A stretch of 64,000 nt of DNA from Monarcha castaneiventris obscurior (GCA_026261815.1 JAMPIT010000350.1:3968001-4032000); one strand, 5' to 3'; positions 11,678 to 25,712 are shown, numbered from the stretch's first letter. Made by a program: numbers and translations. Notes: a model not told the origin generated them from the sequence alone.

Positions 11678-13145
11678 TGAAGTAAAAGGTTCTGATTGCC
11701 ATGATGTTTTGAAGTCTAAACCTATCTCTAAAAGTGTCTGGAGTAAGATAACACTTTTGGAAAAGAAAATCTGGAGTTTGGGCATTAAGGGCAGCAGAAT
11801 CCATCTGGGAAGGCGATGGGAAAGCTGTTAAAACATCTTCTGTGGGCTGAGAGACAGAAGCCAGAAACAAATTTGTTAGTGCTCAGCTTTCTTGCTGAGG
11901 AGTGGAACATCGGTGTAGGGAACAACTGGCAGTGAGGCCAGGTCAGCCAGGAGCTGGAGTGGGAGTGTCTGGTGGAAGGAGGTCAGACTTGAGGGTCCAC
12001 GGCAGCTTGCTTGAGTCCTTGCTGCTCCCCAACAGTCCCAGAGTTACATCCTACTGCAGGAGGAAAGAAAGCAATTGCTCCGTTTATAATCACTGTTGTC
12101 TGAATGCAAAATGAATGCATTTTATGACAGATACTCAACTCTGTGACAGATGCCCAACTTTTAAAAGACGAAATTAGGTGAAATGAATGTCACCCATAAA
12201 GGTGAAGTATTTGCCAAAGACCACAGAGAAAACAGGAAATAAAAAGCAGCACATTAATCTAACATAGGCTGTAATATAGAGGGTGATTGGAAAGGGTACT
12301 GCTCTGGCTGCATTTATGGAAATGAAGTTGCATCCACTTACACAAAAATGATTATAGTTCCCACTGTCCTAGATTAAACAAGCTCCGTGTCTCATTTACC
12401 TAGTGTGCCCAAAGTTCAGATTCACCCAGCCTTTCACGACATTTGAAATAGCAATTTGAGGCTTCAATTCTTTCTGTCCTTCTTCATTCACAGTTGCTAA
12501 ATTCTAATTACATTTTTTTTATGCAAGCAGCAGGCCAGTGACTTTCTTGCCTGAGGGATTGTTTTTTTTTTTTAAGAGGAAGTAAAGATATCTCAAAAAA
12601 AGCTTAAAACTTCTTAGTAAAGATATCAGAAGAAGAGTGTGTTTCTTCTATCTACTTCTCTGCCACTGGTAACATGATCATCAGACATTTTATTCATGTA
12701 GGCCTTTTATCTGTACCTCTTGCTACTCAAACAGCTTGGAAGCGATGCATATAATTATTTTCTTGAGAGAAATAAAAAATATTCTTAATATTCTGTAGGT
12801 ATTTTTACTAACACAGATTCTTAGGGTAAATAGCAAGCACCTGGCAGGATGTGGAAGAAAACCATATTACAACAATTAACTTTTGTTTTGGGACTGCCTA
12901 GAAAAGTGATTAACAAAAATACTTTTCATTGTTATATTGTTACATTTTTCTGCATTTTGATAGAATGCTATGGAATAAGATACATGGATCAGGGAACCAA
13001 CAAGGAGAAGAAATTACTTTAAAGAAGCTACCTTTATCCTTAATTTTTCTTCATCATTTGTTAGTGAAGAATAGTGGAATGATGATGCCAAGTCAGAGAA
13101 AAGTTCCTTCTAGCTTTGCTCTGTATGTCAAACAGGGCAGGATGA
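11678..13145. other. Intergenic sequence, no gene seen
   Basis: Non-repetitive sequence with short homopolymer runs (T at about 12512-12520 and 12562-12573). No frame shows a domain and no repeat family is recognisable. Confidence 0.5.
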
Positions 13146-13570
13146 TGGGATCACAGGATAATTCGGGCACAGAGGGACCTCAGGAGGTCCCTGGTCCAAC
13201 CTCCTGCTCGCAGCAGGTTCATCTCTGGGACCAGTCCAAGCTGCTCAGAGCTTCTCCTCGTCAGTGCTTGAAAACCTCTGAGGACAAAGACTGCAAAACC
13301 TGTGCCTTTGCCAGACTCTCCTCTCATGGAAAAAGTTTCTCCTTACAGTGAGGGTGAGCCTCTCCTGCTTCAGTTACTGCTCATTTTTCCTTGTCCTCCC
13401 ACCCTGCAAGGCTGTGATGAGCCCAGTTGCATATCCTTGATGACCTCCACACAGGCACTGGTGCCTGGTGTTAAGTTCTCCCCAAATCCACAGCTCCCAG
13501 CTGTTAAAGTCCAGCTCCCGCAGCCTCTCCTCAGAGAGACAGTGTTTCAGCCACACCTTCATGTCCCAGT
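13146..13570 (-). mobile_element. CR1 LINE 3' fragment, minus orientation, about 425 bp
   Basis: The plus strand is the complement of CR1. It has GGGATCACAGGATAATTCGG, AGGGACCTCAGGAGGTCCCT, TCCAACCTCCTGCTCGCAGC, TGCTTGAAAACCTC, AAAAGTTTCTCCTTACAGTG, ACCTCCACACAGGCACTGG and CAGCCTCTCCTCAGAGAG, in the order expected of the family. It is the longest CR1 piece in the window. The open frames crossing it (for example 13302-13595) are incidental. Confidence 0.93.
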
Positions 13571-16500
13571 AGGAAAAAAAAAAAGGAAGACCTGAAAAAA
13601 TCCCACTATTTTTTTTCCCCTAGCTTTTGTTGCAGTGTGTATTTATTTCTCCTTTGATTAGCTTGCTTATCCAGTTTCTTACCCATCTAGTTACCCACCT
13701 AGCTTGACTGTGGTGTCCAGACATGAACACTGGAACATTATGGGAGATATTTCCAAAAATCTTGCCAAAGTTGATGTGAATGATATCCCTGCTCTCTCCT
13801 TGTTCATGAACCCAGCCACATTACTGTAGAAGACAAACAGGCTGGTCTGATATGATTTATCCTGGCAAACACATGCTCTTTCAGTCACTTTCCTCTCCTC
13901 TTTGTTGTCAGAAATGTGCTGCAAAGGGATAGAAACTTGTACTCAGGGAAAAATGCAGAGCTGGGGAATGCAGGAAGTCATAACTACCCTTGTATGCATT
14001 CCCAGCTTCAGCATACTTCAGGATAGAGGCTCACTGAATCACAACTGGTGTCTTTGCATTAGTGAATATCAAAGTACATTATCTCCCAATAACACCTCGA
14101 GTTCTAACCTAATTAAACAGGTAGCATCTCCAACAACTTAGGAATGTGTCACACTTTAATTTCATGCTCTGTGAAGGTGTAGATACCTCAGCTTCTTTGG
14201 GGTTCAAAGACTTCTGATCATCAGTCTTCTCTTTATATTCAGTGGAGAGAAGTAGGTTCCTGAGTAGGAGGAACAGGCAGGTTAGCTTTGTTTTGTTTTG
14301 CCTTGTTTTTCAACAGACTTATTTATTTTAAAGTGCTTGCTTGGAAAAGTAAATAAAACTCTCTTACGTAAAGTAAATAAACAAACTCTCTTTATTTAAA
14401 GTAAGTAAACAATTTTTTTCAGATAGAGGCCACATAGGATCAAAGACTTGTATAGAATGAAAAAGTTGTTCCTTCCTCTGTCCAGTGACCTTTGTCTGGA
14501 TTTATAAACATACTCAGAAATCATAATGATTTTTACTTTCATTTGCGGGGTTTTTTTTTCATTATGATTACTTCACTTGTAGATACAGTTTGCCCAGGGA
14601 GAGGTCAGGGAGTTGGAAGTGAAGTCTGACTGTCTGGCTAAGCATGATAAATGCAGTTACTGAGCAGGTCCCATGAGATCCCCAAACCACACTGTTAGAT
14701 AACGACTCTCCCTATCCTAACTGGGATGCATCTGCTTTGTTGTAGGATACCTTCTTTCCAAGGATTTTACAAATACTAAATGCAACCTGCTGAATTCAGC
14801 TCCTGTCACTCAAGATGAGATCTGTAATTTAGTTATTATCACTTGTTGACAACTATTAGTGTAATCAGCCCCAGGGCTGATATGCAGAATTTCACTTGGG
14901 ACCACATCAGCTTTAGCCACGTAGCCTTAGACTTCAGAGCATAAACCACAGCCAGCATCTGTGTGTACCTTACAATAACCCCTTGAATAACCATTAATTT
15001 ATACACAGCTGTCAGCTTCATTTTTCCAGCTGCAAGAAGGTACAACATACTGAAGTCTGAGTAATTTTTAACATCTTAAGGGCAGAGAAGTGCTTTAATA
15101 TGTTCATTTTTTTCTTATACTTAGCTTTGATTCTACCTAGGCCCAGTGCTTAGAAATTTCCATGGGAGTTAACAGTATTGCCTCTTCACTGTTAACCCTG
15201 GTCACTTCCCTAAATATTTCTGGGAATGGTCAAGCTCCTTTAGCTATTCAGTATTCATGGCTGAAACTTTGTGATTAAAAATCCTTTTTTTCCTCAAAAA
15301 GCTGTCTCAGAAGGCAGGAAATGCCAAATATTTGTGCTATGTGGAAAAATATGATATATTGCTGTCAAAATAAAAATATTTGTATGGACATCAAACGATA
15401 ACATCCATTCAGGCAGTGGCGTATGTCTGTAACCTGGTTTCATTTCATACACATAAAGGATAGTTGAAGCACTTCATTTGTTTTAAAAAGAATCCTTCTT
15501 TGTACAGAAAGAGGGTATGTGCATATGAATAAAGGTTTTTAAAAAATATTTAAACAGAAAATATCCTGCTGCTGTTTTATTAGAAAAATCCGCAGCTAGT
15601 CTTGAAGAGTCTTATCTGAAACATTTGGACAGGTTTCACTTGTTAACACCAGGTTTCATTTCTAATTTTAGAGCGCAGCCAGCAACAATAGGATTTAAGG
15701 AAAATATTGCAGTTCATATAGATGTCACAGATAAATTTTTAAGGTGGCAGCTAGAAACTCCAATTACTATGTCATATGTAGTTGGTTTATTTGATGTAAG
15801 AATACAAAAGATAATATACTTCAGGGAAACTGAATGTAATGTAAACCAACTATACCTATTTGAGAAATATTAATTATTCTGGTGGCTGATGTGCCAAATA
15901 AGTGGCATCTTAAGGAGATCAGTGCCTGTAACTCAGTACGCTTCAAAATATTTGTACTTAAATGCTACATTTTCTTGTGAATTTTAAAATATTATTAATT
16001 TACTGGCAGTTGCAAAAATGTTTATGACAGGGATGCTATGTTTGAATAGAACTTGCTAAAAATTACAATATGACAATGCCATTGCTGTAGAAAGTTTAAA
16101 CTCTTAACTGCAGAGTAGTGAAAGAAGATTACATTATAATTCACTTTGGGTAGTAAGTGGAATGAAGATTCTATCCTGCTTTGAGTGAAGGGAATAATAA
16201 AATTGCAGTTGACTTCCTTGGGGACAGGATGGGGTCCTGCCAGGCTTCGGATGATAAATCAAAATAATATATCAGGAGCAGATGGTTGCAACAGATGATT
16301 GAATAAGCATTATGGTTAATTTTTATGAAATAACTTTTTTTTTAAATGTACAACTTGTCAAGAAATTAAATCTGACTCAGATGAATTCTAAAATGTGCTA
16401 TATTTTCATCACAGTATGTAGGGGGCAATTTTACTTGCCAAAATAATCTCTATAGCAATATTATTATAAAACAGTAGCATAATGTATACTCATTCAAATT

Positions 16501-17129
16501 CAGAAAAAATATTGTTGTGCCTAATGTAAGAAGAACACAACAGAAATAAGGAGAGAAAGAGCAAAGAGAGAGTAGGAAGATATTGAAATATTAGCCACTC
16601 TCCCTTCAGACCTTTTTACTCACACTACAAAGGCATTTAGATATCTATTTCCTGTGAAACTGGAGGAGTCTGGCTTCTAAAAATGGTGAAGCACCTACAT
16701 ACCTCTGTGGATATGTCTCCTGCACACAGCTGGTAGGGTGTTATATATAAAACAGCACTGAAACAGAATGGATGTTTTGACTCATCCTGTCAACACACAT
16801 TATGGATGGTAACAATTGCACGCATCCCTATGGCTACTGCATATACAGTATATATACTCTGCAGATTTCCCAGCCACAGAGAGGTGTGAAGCACTCTGAG
16901 CACACAGGGAGGGAGCTGGATCAGTCCTCTAGGTGTGTGACAACTGCTCATTCAGTGGACCAATAATCTGTGCACCTACAGCTTCCTACCAGCCATCCAA
17001 CAGCTCCAGCCAGGTGTTCCCCAGCTGCTCTGGATGGGCTGCAGGTCCTCAGCCCCTTGGTGATGTCAAGAGCCTCCCCTTCCTTCTGAACAAGCCTAAT
17101 AGTTTTATTAATACACACCTGTAGTTTGC
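13571..17129. other. Intergenic sequence, no gene seen
   Basis: Largely AT-rich non-repetitive sequence. Around 14335-14410 the words AAGTAAATAAA and CTCTC recur in a short imperfect duplication. The frame at 15625-15873 shows no known domain and its codon use gives no support. A TATATAAAA sequence near 16742 has no promoter context that I can see. Confidence 0.5.
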
Positions 17130-17366
17130 CATAGTCATAGAATCATAGAAGGGTTTGGGTTGGAAGGGACCTTAATTATCACTCTAGCTCCAACCCTTCC
17201 TTCCGTGGGCAGGGACACCTTCCACTAGACCAGGTTACTCAATACCCCACCCAACCTGGCCTTGGACACTTCCAGGGATGGGCCATCCACAGCTTCTCTG
17301 TCTAACCTCCTCTAGTGCCTCACTATCCTCACAGTACAGAATTTCTTCCTAATGACTTCTTCCATA
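17130..17366 (-). mobile_element. CR1 LINE 3' end, minus orientation, with tail
   Basis: It opens with CATAGTCATAGAATCATAG, the complement of the CR1 octamer tail, followed by GGTTTGGGTTGGAAGGGACC, GCTCCAACCCTTCCTTCCGT, GGACACCTTCCACTAGACCA, CAACCTGGCCTTGGACACTT and CCAGGGATGGGCCATCCAC. All of these are standard blocks of the avian CR1 3' end. The element is 5'-truncated and well preserved near its tail. Confidence 0.95.
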
Positions 17367-17789
17367 ATGCTTACTTAGGCTTGCATAGAAGCTGTGCTTA
17401 TACTCTGTGAGTAAAATAATGAGGCATTGCCTGTCCCCACACAGCTGACACCACATGCTCAGCTGGGGAGGCCTCACTGAGTGCATCTCAGGGACTTTGA
17501 AAACAAATAAGCGCTGTGGGCATCCTACTCCTACCCACCCTTGGATTTCTGAAATATCACTATTCCCTCATTTGTTTGGTGGGGGAAATCAGTTTGCTCA
17601 AGCCAAACTCATGCCATGGAGAGTGCTGAATATTTAACAGCACACATGGCCATGCAATGTGCTTGAGACCAAGGCCAGACTCTCTTCAGTTTACTTATAA
17701 AGACATAGCAAAGTTGCTATAGGAAAGGAAGGAGCTTTAGTCATGAACACAAGTTAATCCAGAAAAATCATGTTAGCTAGAAAGATTTT

Positions 17790-18080
17790 TTTTTTCAAAG
17801 TGTTAAATTCATTTAACGCCAGGACTCCAAGAGCACATTATAAATTAGAACAAAAAAGAATAAATTTATAATATCTTCCCTAGATAAAGCAAACCAGATA
17901 CCAAAAGTTTATTATTGGAGCAGATTTATGCACGTAAACGCGGTGTCTGAGAATTGCATGCTCAGTGCACTCGGCTGAAAGAAGACATTAACCAAATTTA
18001 GTGCAAGAATGAGCTGTGCCTTCTAAGAGGCAGTACAATAAATTATTGGGACAATGCATCAGCTGCTGTGGAATGGTTTT
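17790..18080. other. Candidate conserved non-coding element
   Basis: AT-rich, repeat-free sequence with TTTATAATATC, AGTTTATTATTGG and CAATAAATTATTGG words, next to CACGTAAACGCGG and TTGCATGCTCAGTGCACTCG. The mix of homeodomain-like cores and two retained CpGs within a depleted background is what prompted the call. It is a visual impression only. Confidence 0.2.
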
Positions 18081-20551
18081 TGTTACTGGAATACTTGAAA
18101 GCAATACAGGACAGCTTTCTAAAAGCTCCAAGGTGAATATTAAGAGTTATTGGATAAAATTCTGAGTCATGTAAAAGATCAGAGTTTTAATGGTGGAGAC
18201 AAGGCCACCCCAACAAGGATGGGCAGGCCCATCTGGGTGCATACTTCAGGATCAATTCTTTCTCACTAGAATGTCTGGAGTAGGTAGGTGCCTTATTTCA
18301 TGTAGTTGATGGACAGCAGTCATTCTACTATGATTTATGAGCACTTTGATTTTAAGAAATGCTCTTCCAGCTGAAATATCTGATGTATGAAATCCGGGAA
18401 AATATATTTCAAATTTTTCAAAATGCGTAGGAGACAGAGGTATGAGGATTAAAGACACCACTGTTTTCCCTGCCTCCAAGCACTAAGCAGTTGTTATGCC
18501 TCAGTTTGGTAGCATCTGGGTTGAAACAGCCACTGATCTGGGGGTTGCTGTTCAACCAAATGTTTGCAATGTCCTTTGGGACCTTCAGGGAGAAAAGTGG
18601 AGTATAATCAACAACTATTATAAATAGCAATGAACCCAAAGAGGCTCACGGACTCCACACAAAATGTTCAGCATTCCCAGAAATCTGTCTCTGCATTTGC
18701 TATGAGAACAGCGGAAGAAGTCTGAGAGTGGTCCGCCTCCCTTACAGCTCTCCAAAGAGTCTATGTGCCCTGAAAACTTATGGGAATATTTCCAGTCATT
18801 CACGGAAATCTGGATAAGGTCCAGATAGGGTAGAAGAGAAATCTATCAGTTTTTCCTATTTAGCATCATCCTGTGAAAGGTATTTGCCAGGAAGGGATAA
18901 ACCATCTCAGCAATTTTCCGTATCAATTTCAAGTAAACAGGGCTTACATGGTTACACAACTAACTATGCAGTTACAACATGCAGCATTCCAAGAAAAATG
19001 GAAATTAAAAAGCAAGTTAAAGGAAATATTCCTGTGACATACATGAAGACCAATTTTGTTTAAAAGGGCTGTGCATTTTGGATGGAAGAGCAAAAGCTTA
19101 AACTCCATCCTCACTACCAGCTAGTTACAGTACAAAGTCTTTAACATTGACTGGCGCTCCCTTGGGACCTGTTATGACTTCAATATTCCCTTGATAAATT
19201 AATTTCTCCAAGATGTTCCCAGAGCTTCTGTACATTCTGCTTGTGGCTGCACTGATAGCAAAGTCACATTCCTCAGCTCTAAAAATCGAAGAAATCAGTT
19301 GTGCTGTTTTGTGAGATTCGTCTGGTGTGCATTGGAGGGTCAAGAAAGTGGACATGACATGACCTTTAGCATATAGCCTTCTGATTCTGAGAACATCTTT
19401 CCATTTGTATGTTGGAGAAGTCCACAGCTCCTTTCAGGAAGTGTGTCTTGCACAAGCCACACAACAAGCATGACCACTTACTTTGACCACACATGGGAAA
19501 GAGGTATCTGAAGGACAGCATACTGTGACCAGTGGTACTGGGTATTTAAATGGATATTAGATGCATGAAACTCACCTCAGTAAAATACAGATACCTTATT
19601 CTAACAGGACAGTCTACAGACACAGTCCCTGGCCTGCTTAGGTGCCTAAGACATCACTGCTGCATGTTTCCTCTAAAGTTCTTTTATGCAAAGTCTTGCT
19701 CCTCTGCCTGATCAGAGAATTTGTTGTGTTGGGTTGATCTGTGATCGCATATGTGGATGGTAGGTGAATGTTTCTGTCCTCCACAAAGGGAAATCTCCAA
19801 CCACTCTCACCTGTTGCTTCTTCCCAGTGCAAATGCTTTATTCAAGTTTGATCAAATCTGAAGCCCCTCATGATGGAGTTTGTTTCCTCTGTCACTTTCC
19901 AGGGCACTGAACCTGGTCTTGCCAGTCTGAAGATGGAGTAGGAGCCTTCCTCTGCTTTCCAGTCTCACATCTGCAACCTCCTCCATCTCTGTCACCCACC
20001 CCTGAACCATTACAGCTTCTGGGTGTCCCTCCTTTGATGTGGTGCAAGTTCCGTCTCTTGCCTCTGGAGGGTCTCTGTACAGATCCTGTTAATCCTCCTG
20101 GATGCAACTAAACCTGTCTGGCAGCTGCTTCTGGTGGCAAGTCAGCTCCTCAAACAGTGTGTTTCTAGCAGGAAGGACAGCATTACTCCCAGTCTCAGAA
20201 GCACCAGACATTCCTTATGGCCCAAGTCTTAGCTGGCCATATCCTCACTCTAAAGTCTATGAACTGGACCGTGCCCTTGGCATGTTCATCGTTGCTCAGT
20301 AGCTCCTTGCTCTCCTAAGAAGTTTTTGGGATACTTCTACACCCCATTTTGCACAAGGTGCTGGATCTGTTAATTTGACAACCATGTTCCTGAAGACGTG
20401 AGTCCTCCAGAAGTTCAGCAAAGGGAAATGACAAGAACTGCACCTGAGGAGGAATAACATCAGGCATCATGGCGGGCTGAAGCACTTTTACTTCTGAAGC
20501 TTACATCAGTTGAAGGAATATTTCCTATTTAAAAGAAAAATACAAGCAAAA

Positions 20552-20610
20552 TGAAAAAAAAAAGCAAGAAAAAAAAAAAAAAACAAAAAAACCAAAAAAA
20601 ACCCCCAACA
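20552..20610. repeat. A-rich low-complexity run
   Basis: The plus strand is almost entirely A with scattered C and G, ending in ACCCCCAACA. It could be the tail of an old retroposed sequence, but no such body is recognisable upstream. Confidence 0.85.
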
Positions 20611-23036
20611 AATTCTAAATAAAGGCAGTTGCAAGACTATTAATTATAGCAGATTGGATGGTCTGAAAAAAACCCCAAATGTCACATCAACATTTCTGAT
20701 GATATTAAGCCCCAAAAAGATGTTCTCATGATAGTTACTGTGCCACAGATAACAAAGTGAGTCAGAAATTCGAAATACATCCAGAAAAGAAGGGGGGAGG
20801 CAGGACAGTGTCCAAAAAAAAAATCAAGATAAGGGTTATTTTTCTCCCATGAGCTCATTAAATTAGATCTTCTGGTTGCAGTTGTCTGACAGCAACTTGA
20901 CAACTGGGAAAGGGACAGTTTCAGTACATTTGTCCTCAGTATCGGCCGTAGCTTCTTAGATTCCTGGAGAAAGTAAGACCAGGTTCCAGCTTTATAAGGT
21001 ATTTCATCCCCCAATTTAACCTCTCTGAAAATATTTTCCATTTCAGTGTTGTGATCAATGAATGCGGATATTGTTGGTTTGGGTTTTTTAGGTTTGTTCC
21101 AAAGGGTAGCAAACATTGCTGAATGTGAAGTTACCTCCTTCAGAACCCTCTTCAAGCCTTCTCTGAAACGATCAACCCCAACACAATGGCTTTGTGCAGG
21201 ACTGAGTAGGCAAACAAATAGTTTTTACCATCTCTCAGCTTTAAATGGACACCTAGCACTTTGCAAATCAGTGACTCTAAAAGGTGGCAATCATATCTAA
21301 ATGTCTCCCTCTATTATTCTTGCCAAAGCTGTGTTTCATCCTAATGGAGCTAGAGTAATTAAAGAAATTTATGCAAAATTTACTCGTATTGCAGGAACAA
21401 AAAGGGCAATGATAAATATAGTTACAGAGCACCATGGAATTTGGCCCTTGGTTCCTATTACTGACCTTTCACATGTAATGGAAATTGTCATTATATTCCC
21501 ATCACCAAGTAGAGTTGTTATCTGAACAAAAATTATAGCAGTTTTGTATGGCTTTTTTTTAATGGCTAATGTTAACTATTCAGTCTCTTTTCTCTTTGTA
21601 TCTATCTACTAATTACATCATTATTGGCCTATAGATTCTTGCATTTCCTCTCTTTTCACTTTTGGAAGAAAATGGTTATTCTCTCTGACCTTAAATCCTC
21701 CAGCATTTCATCAGTATCCCTCTTGTTCTCTGCCAAATGATCATCTCCAATTACAGCCCTGATTGCAGATTTTCAAAGGTCACAATAAGAAGTAGCATTC
21801 AGGGCTAGAAAGCTTGGCTGGCCACCTCACCAGAACAGGGGAATAACACCTTCCCAAACAACATACAAATGTCATGAGGCAACCTATTAAATTAAACATA
21901 TTTAAAATTCTATGGTGCTGTCTTAAATTTTGACAGAATTACGCCTGAAGTATATTAAGTGACAGGCAGCCCAGTCTCTGTGAATCATTTCTGTGTATGT
22001 ACTTGAACAGTGTCAAACACAGTCCTTTATCTAATGATCCCCCATTAGATCCTGTCTGCCTTACACAATAAAAGGACCATGACTTTTACGATGATGTTCT
22101 AATCTCTTAGTAGTGGTAAAAAAGCATAGTTCTTGCCCAGAAGTACTTGGAATCTGGTCCATTCTTTCTTCAAAGTTTGCTTTTATTTTAGATAAGGATA
22201 GTAATGCTACATGATTTCAGAAGCCTGATTTCTTCTCTCCTTTCATTCTAGTCATATATACCTGGTGACTTCCAAGACTACCATCAAATGTTTATGAGAT
22301 TCCATGTTCAGAAAGACAGTGATGAATTATAAACACCAATTTGACTAATTTGACTTCACAGACAGGAACGTCTCAGGTGCTAGAATTAGTGTCAACTCTA
22401 GACAGCTCCAGATTTCATGGGCACCTCCAAACAGAGGAGAAAACCAATTTAGTTGGAGGCATCATGTATGCTCAGGTTTCCCAGAAGTAAAGTTAATTTT
22501 GAATATCAGCAGGATGTCGTACATTTCCTGATCTTGGCATAAGAAGAATACTTCAAGGTGAAATACTTGGGCCTCTGTTCACAGCTAGCAACATCAGAGA
22601 CACAAATCAGTCACGCTGGGATTCAGCTCATTTAGCTTTCAGCACCTGCAATGGACATGTTGGCATGTGTGACAACACTATAAGCTTTTTGCACACTTCA
22701 TAGTGAGAAGTTACACTTCAAGGACATGGGCTGTTTCCTACCCTTTTTCAGATATCTATTCAAAGAGGCAATAAACTGAGCTTGCTTTTTCCCTGATCAT
22801 GACCACTGTCACTCTGGCAAGTGACACTGGCCACTGGGTAACATGTATTGACAGCCCTAGGAGAAGAGAGTGGGATATGTCCTCTAAAAGAGGCAACTCC
22901 AGTGAGATCTTGGGTCCATCTGTTGTTAAAATTACTTTTGCAAAACAGCAGAGATGTGGCAGCTAAGCCACTAAATTAAGATAAGAACTCAGGAAGCTAA
23001 GAGCAATTTCTTCTACTTAAAAGGCAAAATATATAA

Positions 23037-23067
23037 TTTTTTAAAAAAATTTTTTAAAAAAACTTTT
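23037..23067. repeat. Alternating T-run and A-run palindrome
   Basis: Runs of 6 to 7 T and A alternate (TTTTTT, AAAAAAA, TTTTTT, AAAAAAA), making an interrupted inverted repeat able to form small hairpins. It is probably slippage-derived. Confidence 0.75.
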
Positions 23068-25014
23068 ATTTTCAGATTACCTTCAAAGGACAGAACTCCA
23101 ATACATTTCCATCAACTGTTAAAAATTATTGACAAATCTGCAAAAAAGAATCTGAAGTCTATTCAGTCTAAATAACTGCATATACAGGGAGATAGGTGAA
23201 GTTTCTAATGCTTCTTCTAAAAATTATTTTATTATATTTTTCATCTATTATTTAGGAGTACTTAAGGCCTTTAGAGAAAAGAAAATCTGGTAGCTGTCCT
23301 GACACATTTAAAAAAGTCATCGATTGCCTTATTGTCATATTTCATGCCTTCTCTCCCTACCCATTTCCTACCAGTCACTACTCCCTCTTCTTTCCATAAA
23401 TGAAAAAAAATGATTTCAGGTACTACAGTAGTAATTAAGCCGTATGGATGACAGCAGGTCAGTGCTCACACCCACATTCTACCCCTATTCACTTTGCTGG
23501 TGCAGCTGCAACACGGATCCTGGAGAGAAACAAGCAATACAACAGTTTGTCACATGCCTATTAACTTGCTCAGGTATCCTCCTGTAGGTACTTGTGTTTT
23601 TCCTAGAGCAGCCTTTTCTGACTAAGACAGCCAACTTACACATGTTGAAGTGGAAGCAGAGGAAAAGCAGTCTCACTTTCCAGCTGTCCAACTTGAACAC
23701 AGCTGTCGTTACTAGTCAAACAACACAGTGGGAGCTACACCATAGATGCTTAATTGCCAGTAGTCCTAAATTAGGGACCCAAGATGAAAAAGGCATTCTG
23801 TAAAACAATTTTCAGTGAGATTTGATTCTAGAATTTTCATTAATCCAGATTGCAAGTAAAATTTTAGATAAGCATGGTGTCATTGTGTGCTGGCAGACAC
23901 AAAGTGCCAGTAAGTACATAGTAGGTAACGTCAAATAACAGAATAGCAGTCAATACACAAATGAAAAACATAGAGAGTGTGATGAGGATTTTATTACAAC
24001 AGGCTGAAAGCAGGAACAATATGAAAAATCCAGGAACAAATGTTGTTTTCACTGACTATGACATGTAGAGTAGCCTGGGCAAATGTGATTCTAATGTCTG
24101 CCTGATAGAAGTCTGCCATTTATTAACATTGTGTTGAAAGAAGGTACTTTCTCTACAAAACCTTCCATGGACTGTTCAATGTATAGATGGATTCATCAAC
24201 ATTTATTAAATAAATAGCCTAATTATGACAAGAAGTGTTTGCTGACCCTTAAAAAGCTGCATATTTCATTAGCTTGCCTTTCAGGCAAGCAGCTCAGAGG
24301 GCAGCAGAAGTCGTGTAGTGGCAGATAATGGAAAGAGATTGGAGTAACTAAGCAGAGACGTGGCTAAATAGCTTTTAAATGAGATTGGACGAGTGGGCGG
24401 GAGGCAGTGTGATAGAGGTCATCTCAGAGAGAAAGCACAGCAGAGCGAGGTGCAGGAATGAGCAGATCTTGCAGGTCTAGGTAAGAGTTGGAAAGATGTT
24501 TCTCCATCACTGGTTGACTGGAGGTTAACTCAGAGGGTGTGGGTGTTGCGTACTTTGAAAACACCATCAATAAGTATTCTCTCATTTTCCTCTCTCTTCC
24601 TGCTTTTCTACACTATGTGACACTATGTGCTTTTCACCTTCAGAAATAAACAAAATCCATTATTATTGTTTAATAATGCTGACCTTCATGGGCAGAGAAC
24701 CAGTAGACCCTTTCATCAGCCAAGCAAGTTGGTCAAAATGGGTGTAATTAGTTTTGTTTTGCCCTGTTACATAGCAAGTCCAGTGATAAACTTTTGAAAG
24801 GTTAAAAGTCTGGGTCAGAAGGAGAAGAGCTCAGATCTCGTCTCCTTGGCTTTTTGATAGTATCTTGTCAAGATGCAAAACTTCTCTTCCCAGTCTTTCA
24901 GTGGGATTCCTCTCCCACTTCTGGGAACCTCCCTATGGAGAGGCCTGTCACCTACTATAAATTATGGAGAGAATCATAGATTTACTCCTTGCAAATATTT
25001 GATACCTGGTAGAG

Positions 25015-25115
25015 CACGCGCTTGAACAACCTATGGCAAGTGACCATGCTTGAGGAGAGTGTAGGGCTAGATGATCTCTAGAGGTCTCTTCCCACCTCAG
25101 CCCCTCTGATTTTGA
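25015..25115 (+). mobile_element. Diverged CR1 LINE 3' end fragment, plus orientation
   Basis: The core reads GGGCTAGATGATCTCTAGAG followed by GTCTCTTCCCACCTCAGCCC and CTCTGATT. This is the last part of CR1 in plus orientation, with the terminal octamers decayed. The left limit is uncertain, because the sequence before about 25040 is weakly similar at best. Confidence 0.65.
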
Positions 25116-25707
25116 AAACCTCAAAAACTTGTGGGGTCAGATGGCTGTATCTTAGGTGACCAAAGTCTGGGGACAGGAGTCCAAGCCTTTGAAGTTATGC
25201 TAGTCCTGAAAAATATTCCTTTTAAAGAAAAGTCCTAAATAAAATATTAACTGAGCTGGTCACTCATCATCACCAGGACCTGAGCTGTGCTTTAGCTCAT
25301 TGAGGTATCAGGAAAAACGGGCAAGAAAAACAGTTGCAAATAGTTGTTTTCTTTCTAATATCTTGGAGTTTTTTGGCGGGGGGGAAGTTGGGGTTTTTTT
25401 CCCTATTTTCTTAGACTTTCAAAAGTATGGATCCCACTGGGATCCCACTGCCTGTCTGGAAAGAAAACCAATCTGACTTGCATAACATAAAGATAACCTG
25501 GGCACATCTGTCCTGAAGGCAGTGTTGTAGGCAGCCGTAGTCAATGACACCAAATGCAGTTATGTCCCCACATTATCAGATCTGTGTTTAAAAGTAGGTG
25601 ACATAGTGCCTGTTTCACAAAGAAGGGTATGAAATATGCATTATTTTTGTCTATAACTATTTGATGTTAAAAAATAAAAGTAATTTCTGTGGCTCAACAC
25701 ATATTTT

Positions 25708-25712
25708 CAGAG
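25708..25712. repeat. Target site duplication, left copy (CAGAG)
   Basis: CAGAG lies immediately left of the 597-bp LTR and is repeated exactly at 26310-26314. Confidence 0.85.

Larger units (their letters stand above)
17367..25014. other. Intergenic sequence, no firm gene
   Basis: A long stretch with no transposon I can name. It contains an A-rich run (about 20552-20610) and an AT palindromic run at about 23037-23067. A minus-strand frame at 19125-19355 has an acceptor-like sequence inside it and is described as a finding. The 157-codon minus frame at 20682-21155 has no recognisable domain. Confidence 0.45.

Noticed and set aside
13302..13595. 97-codon plus-strand frame
   Set aside because: It is the antisense strand of a CR1 3' fragment.
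16736..16760. TATATATAAAAC as a promoter TATA box
   Set aside because: No transcript, initiator or downstream gene is visible, and such words are common in AT-rich sequence.
20682..21155. 157-codon minus-strand frame, the longest outside repeats
   Set aside because: No family, motif or splice context recognised. A frame of this length is expected by chance somewhere in 64 kb.
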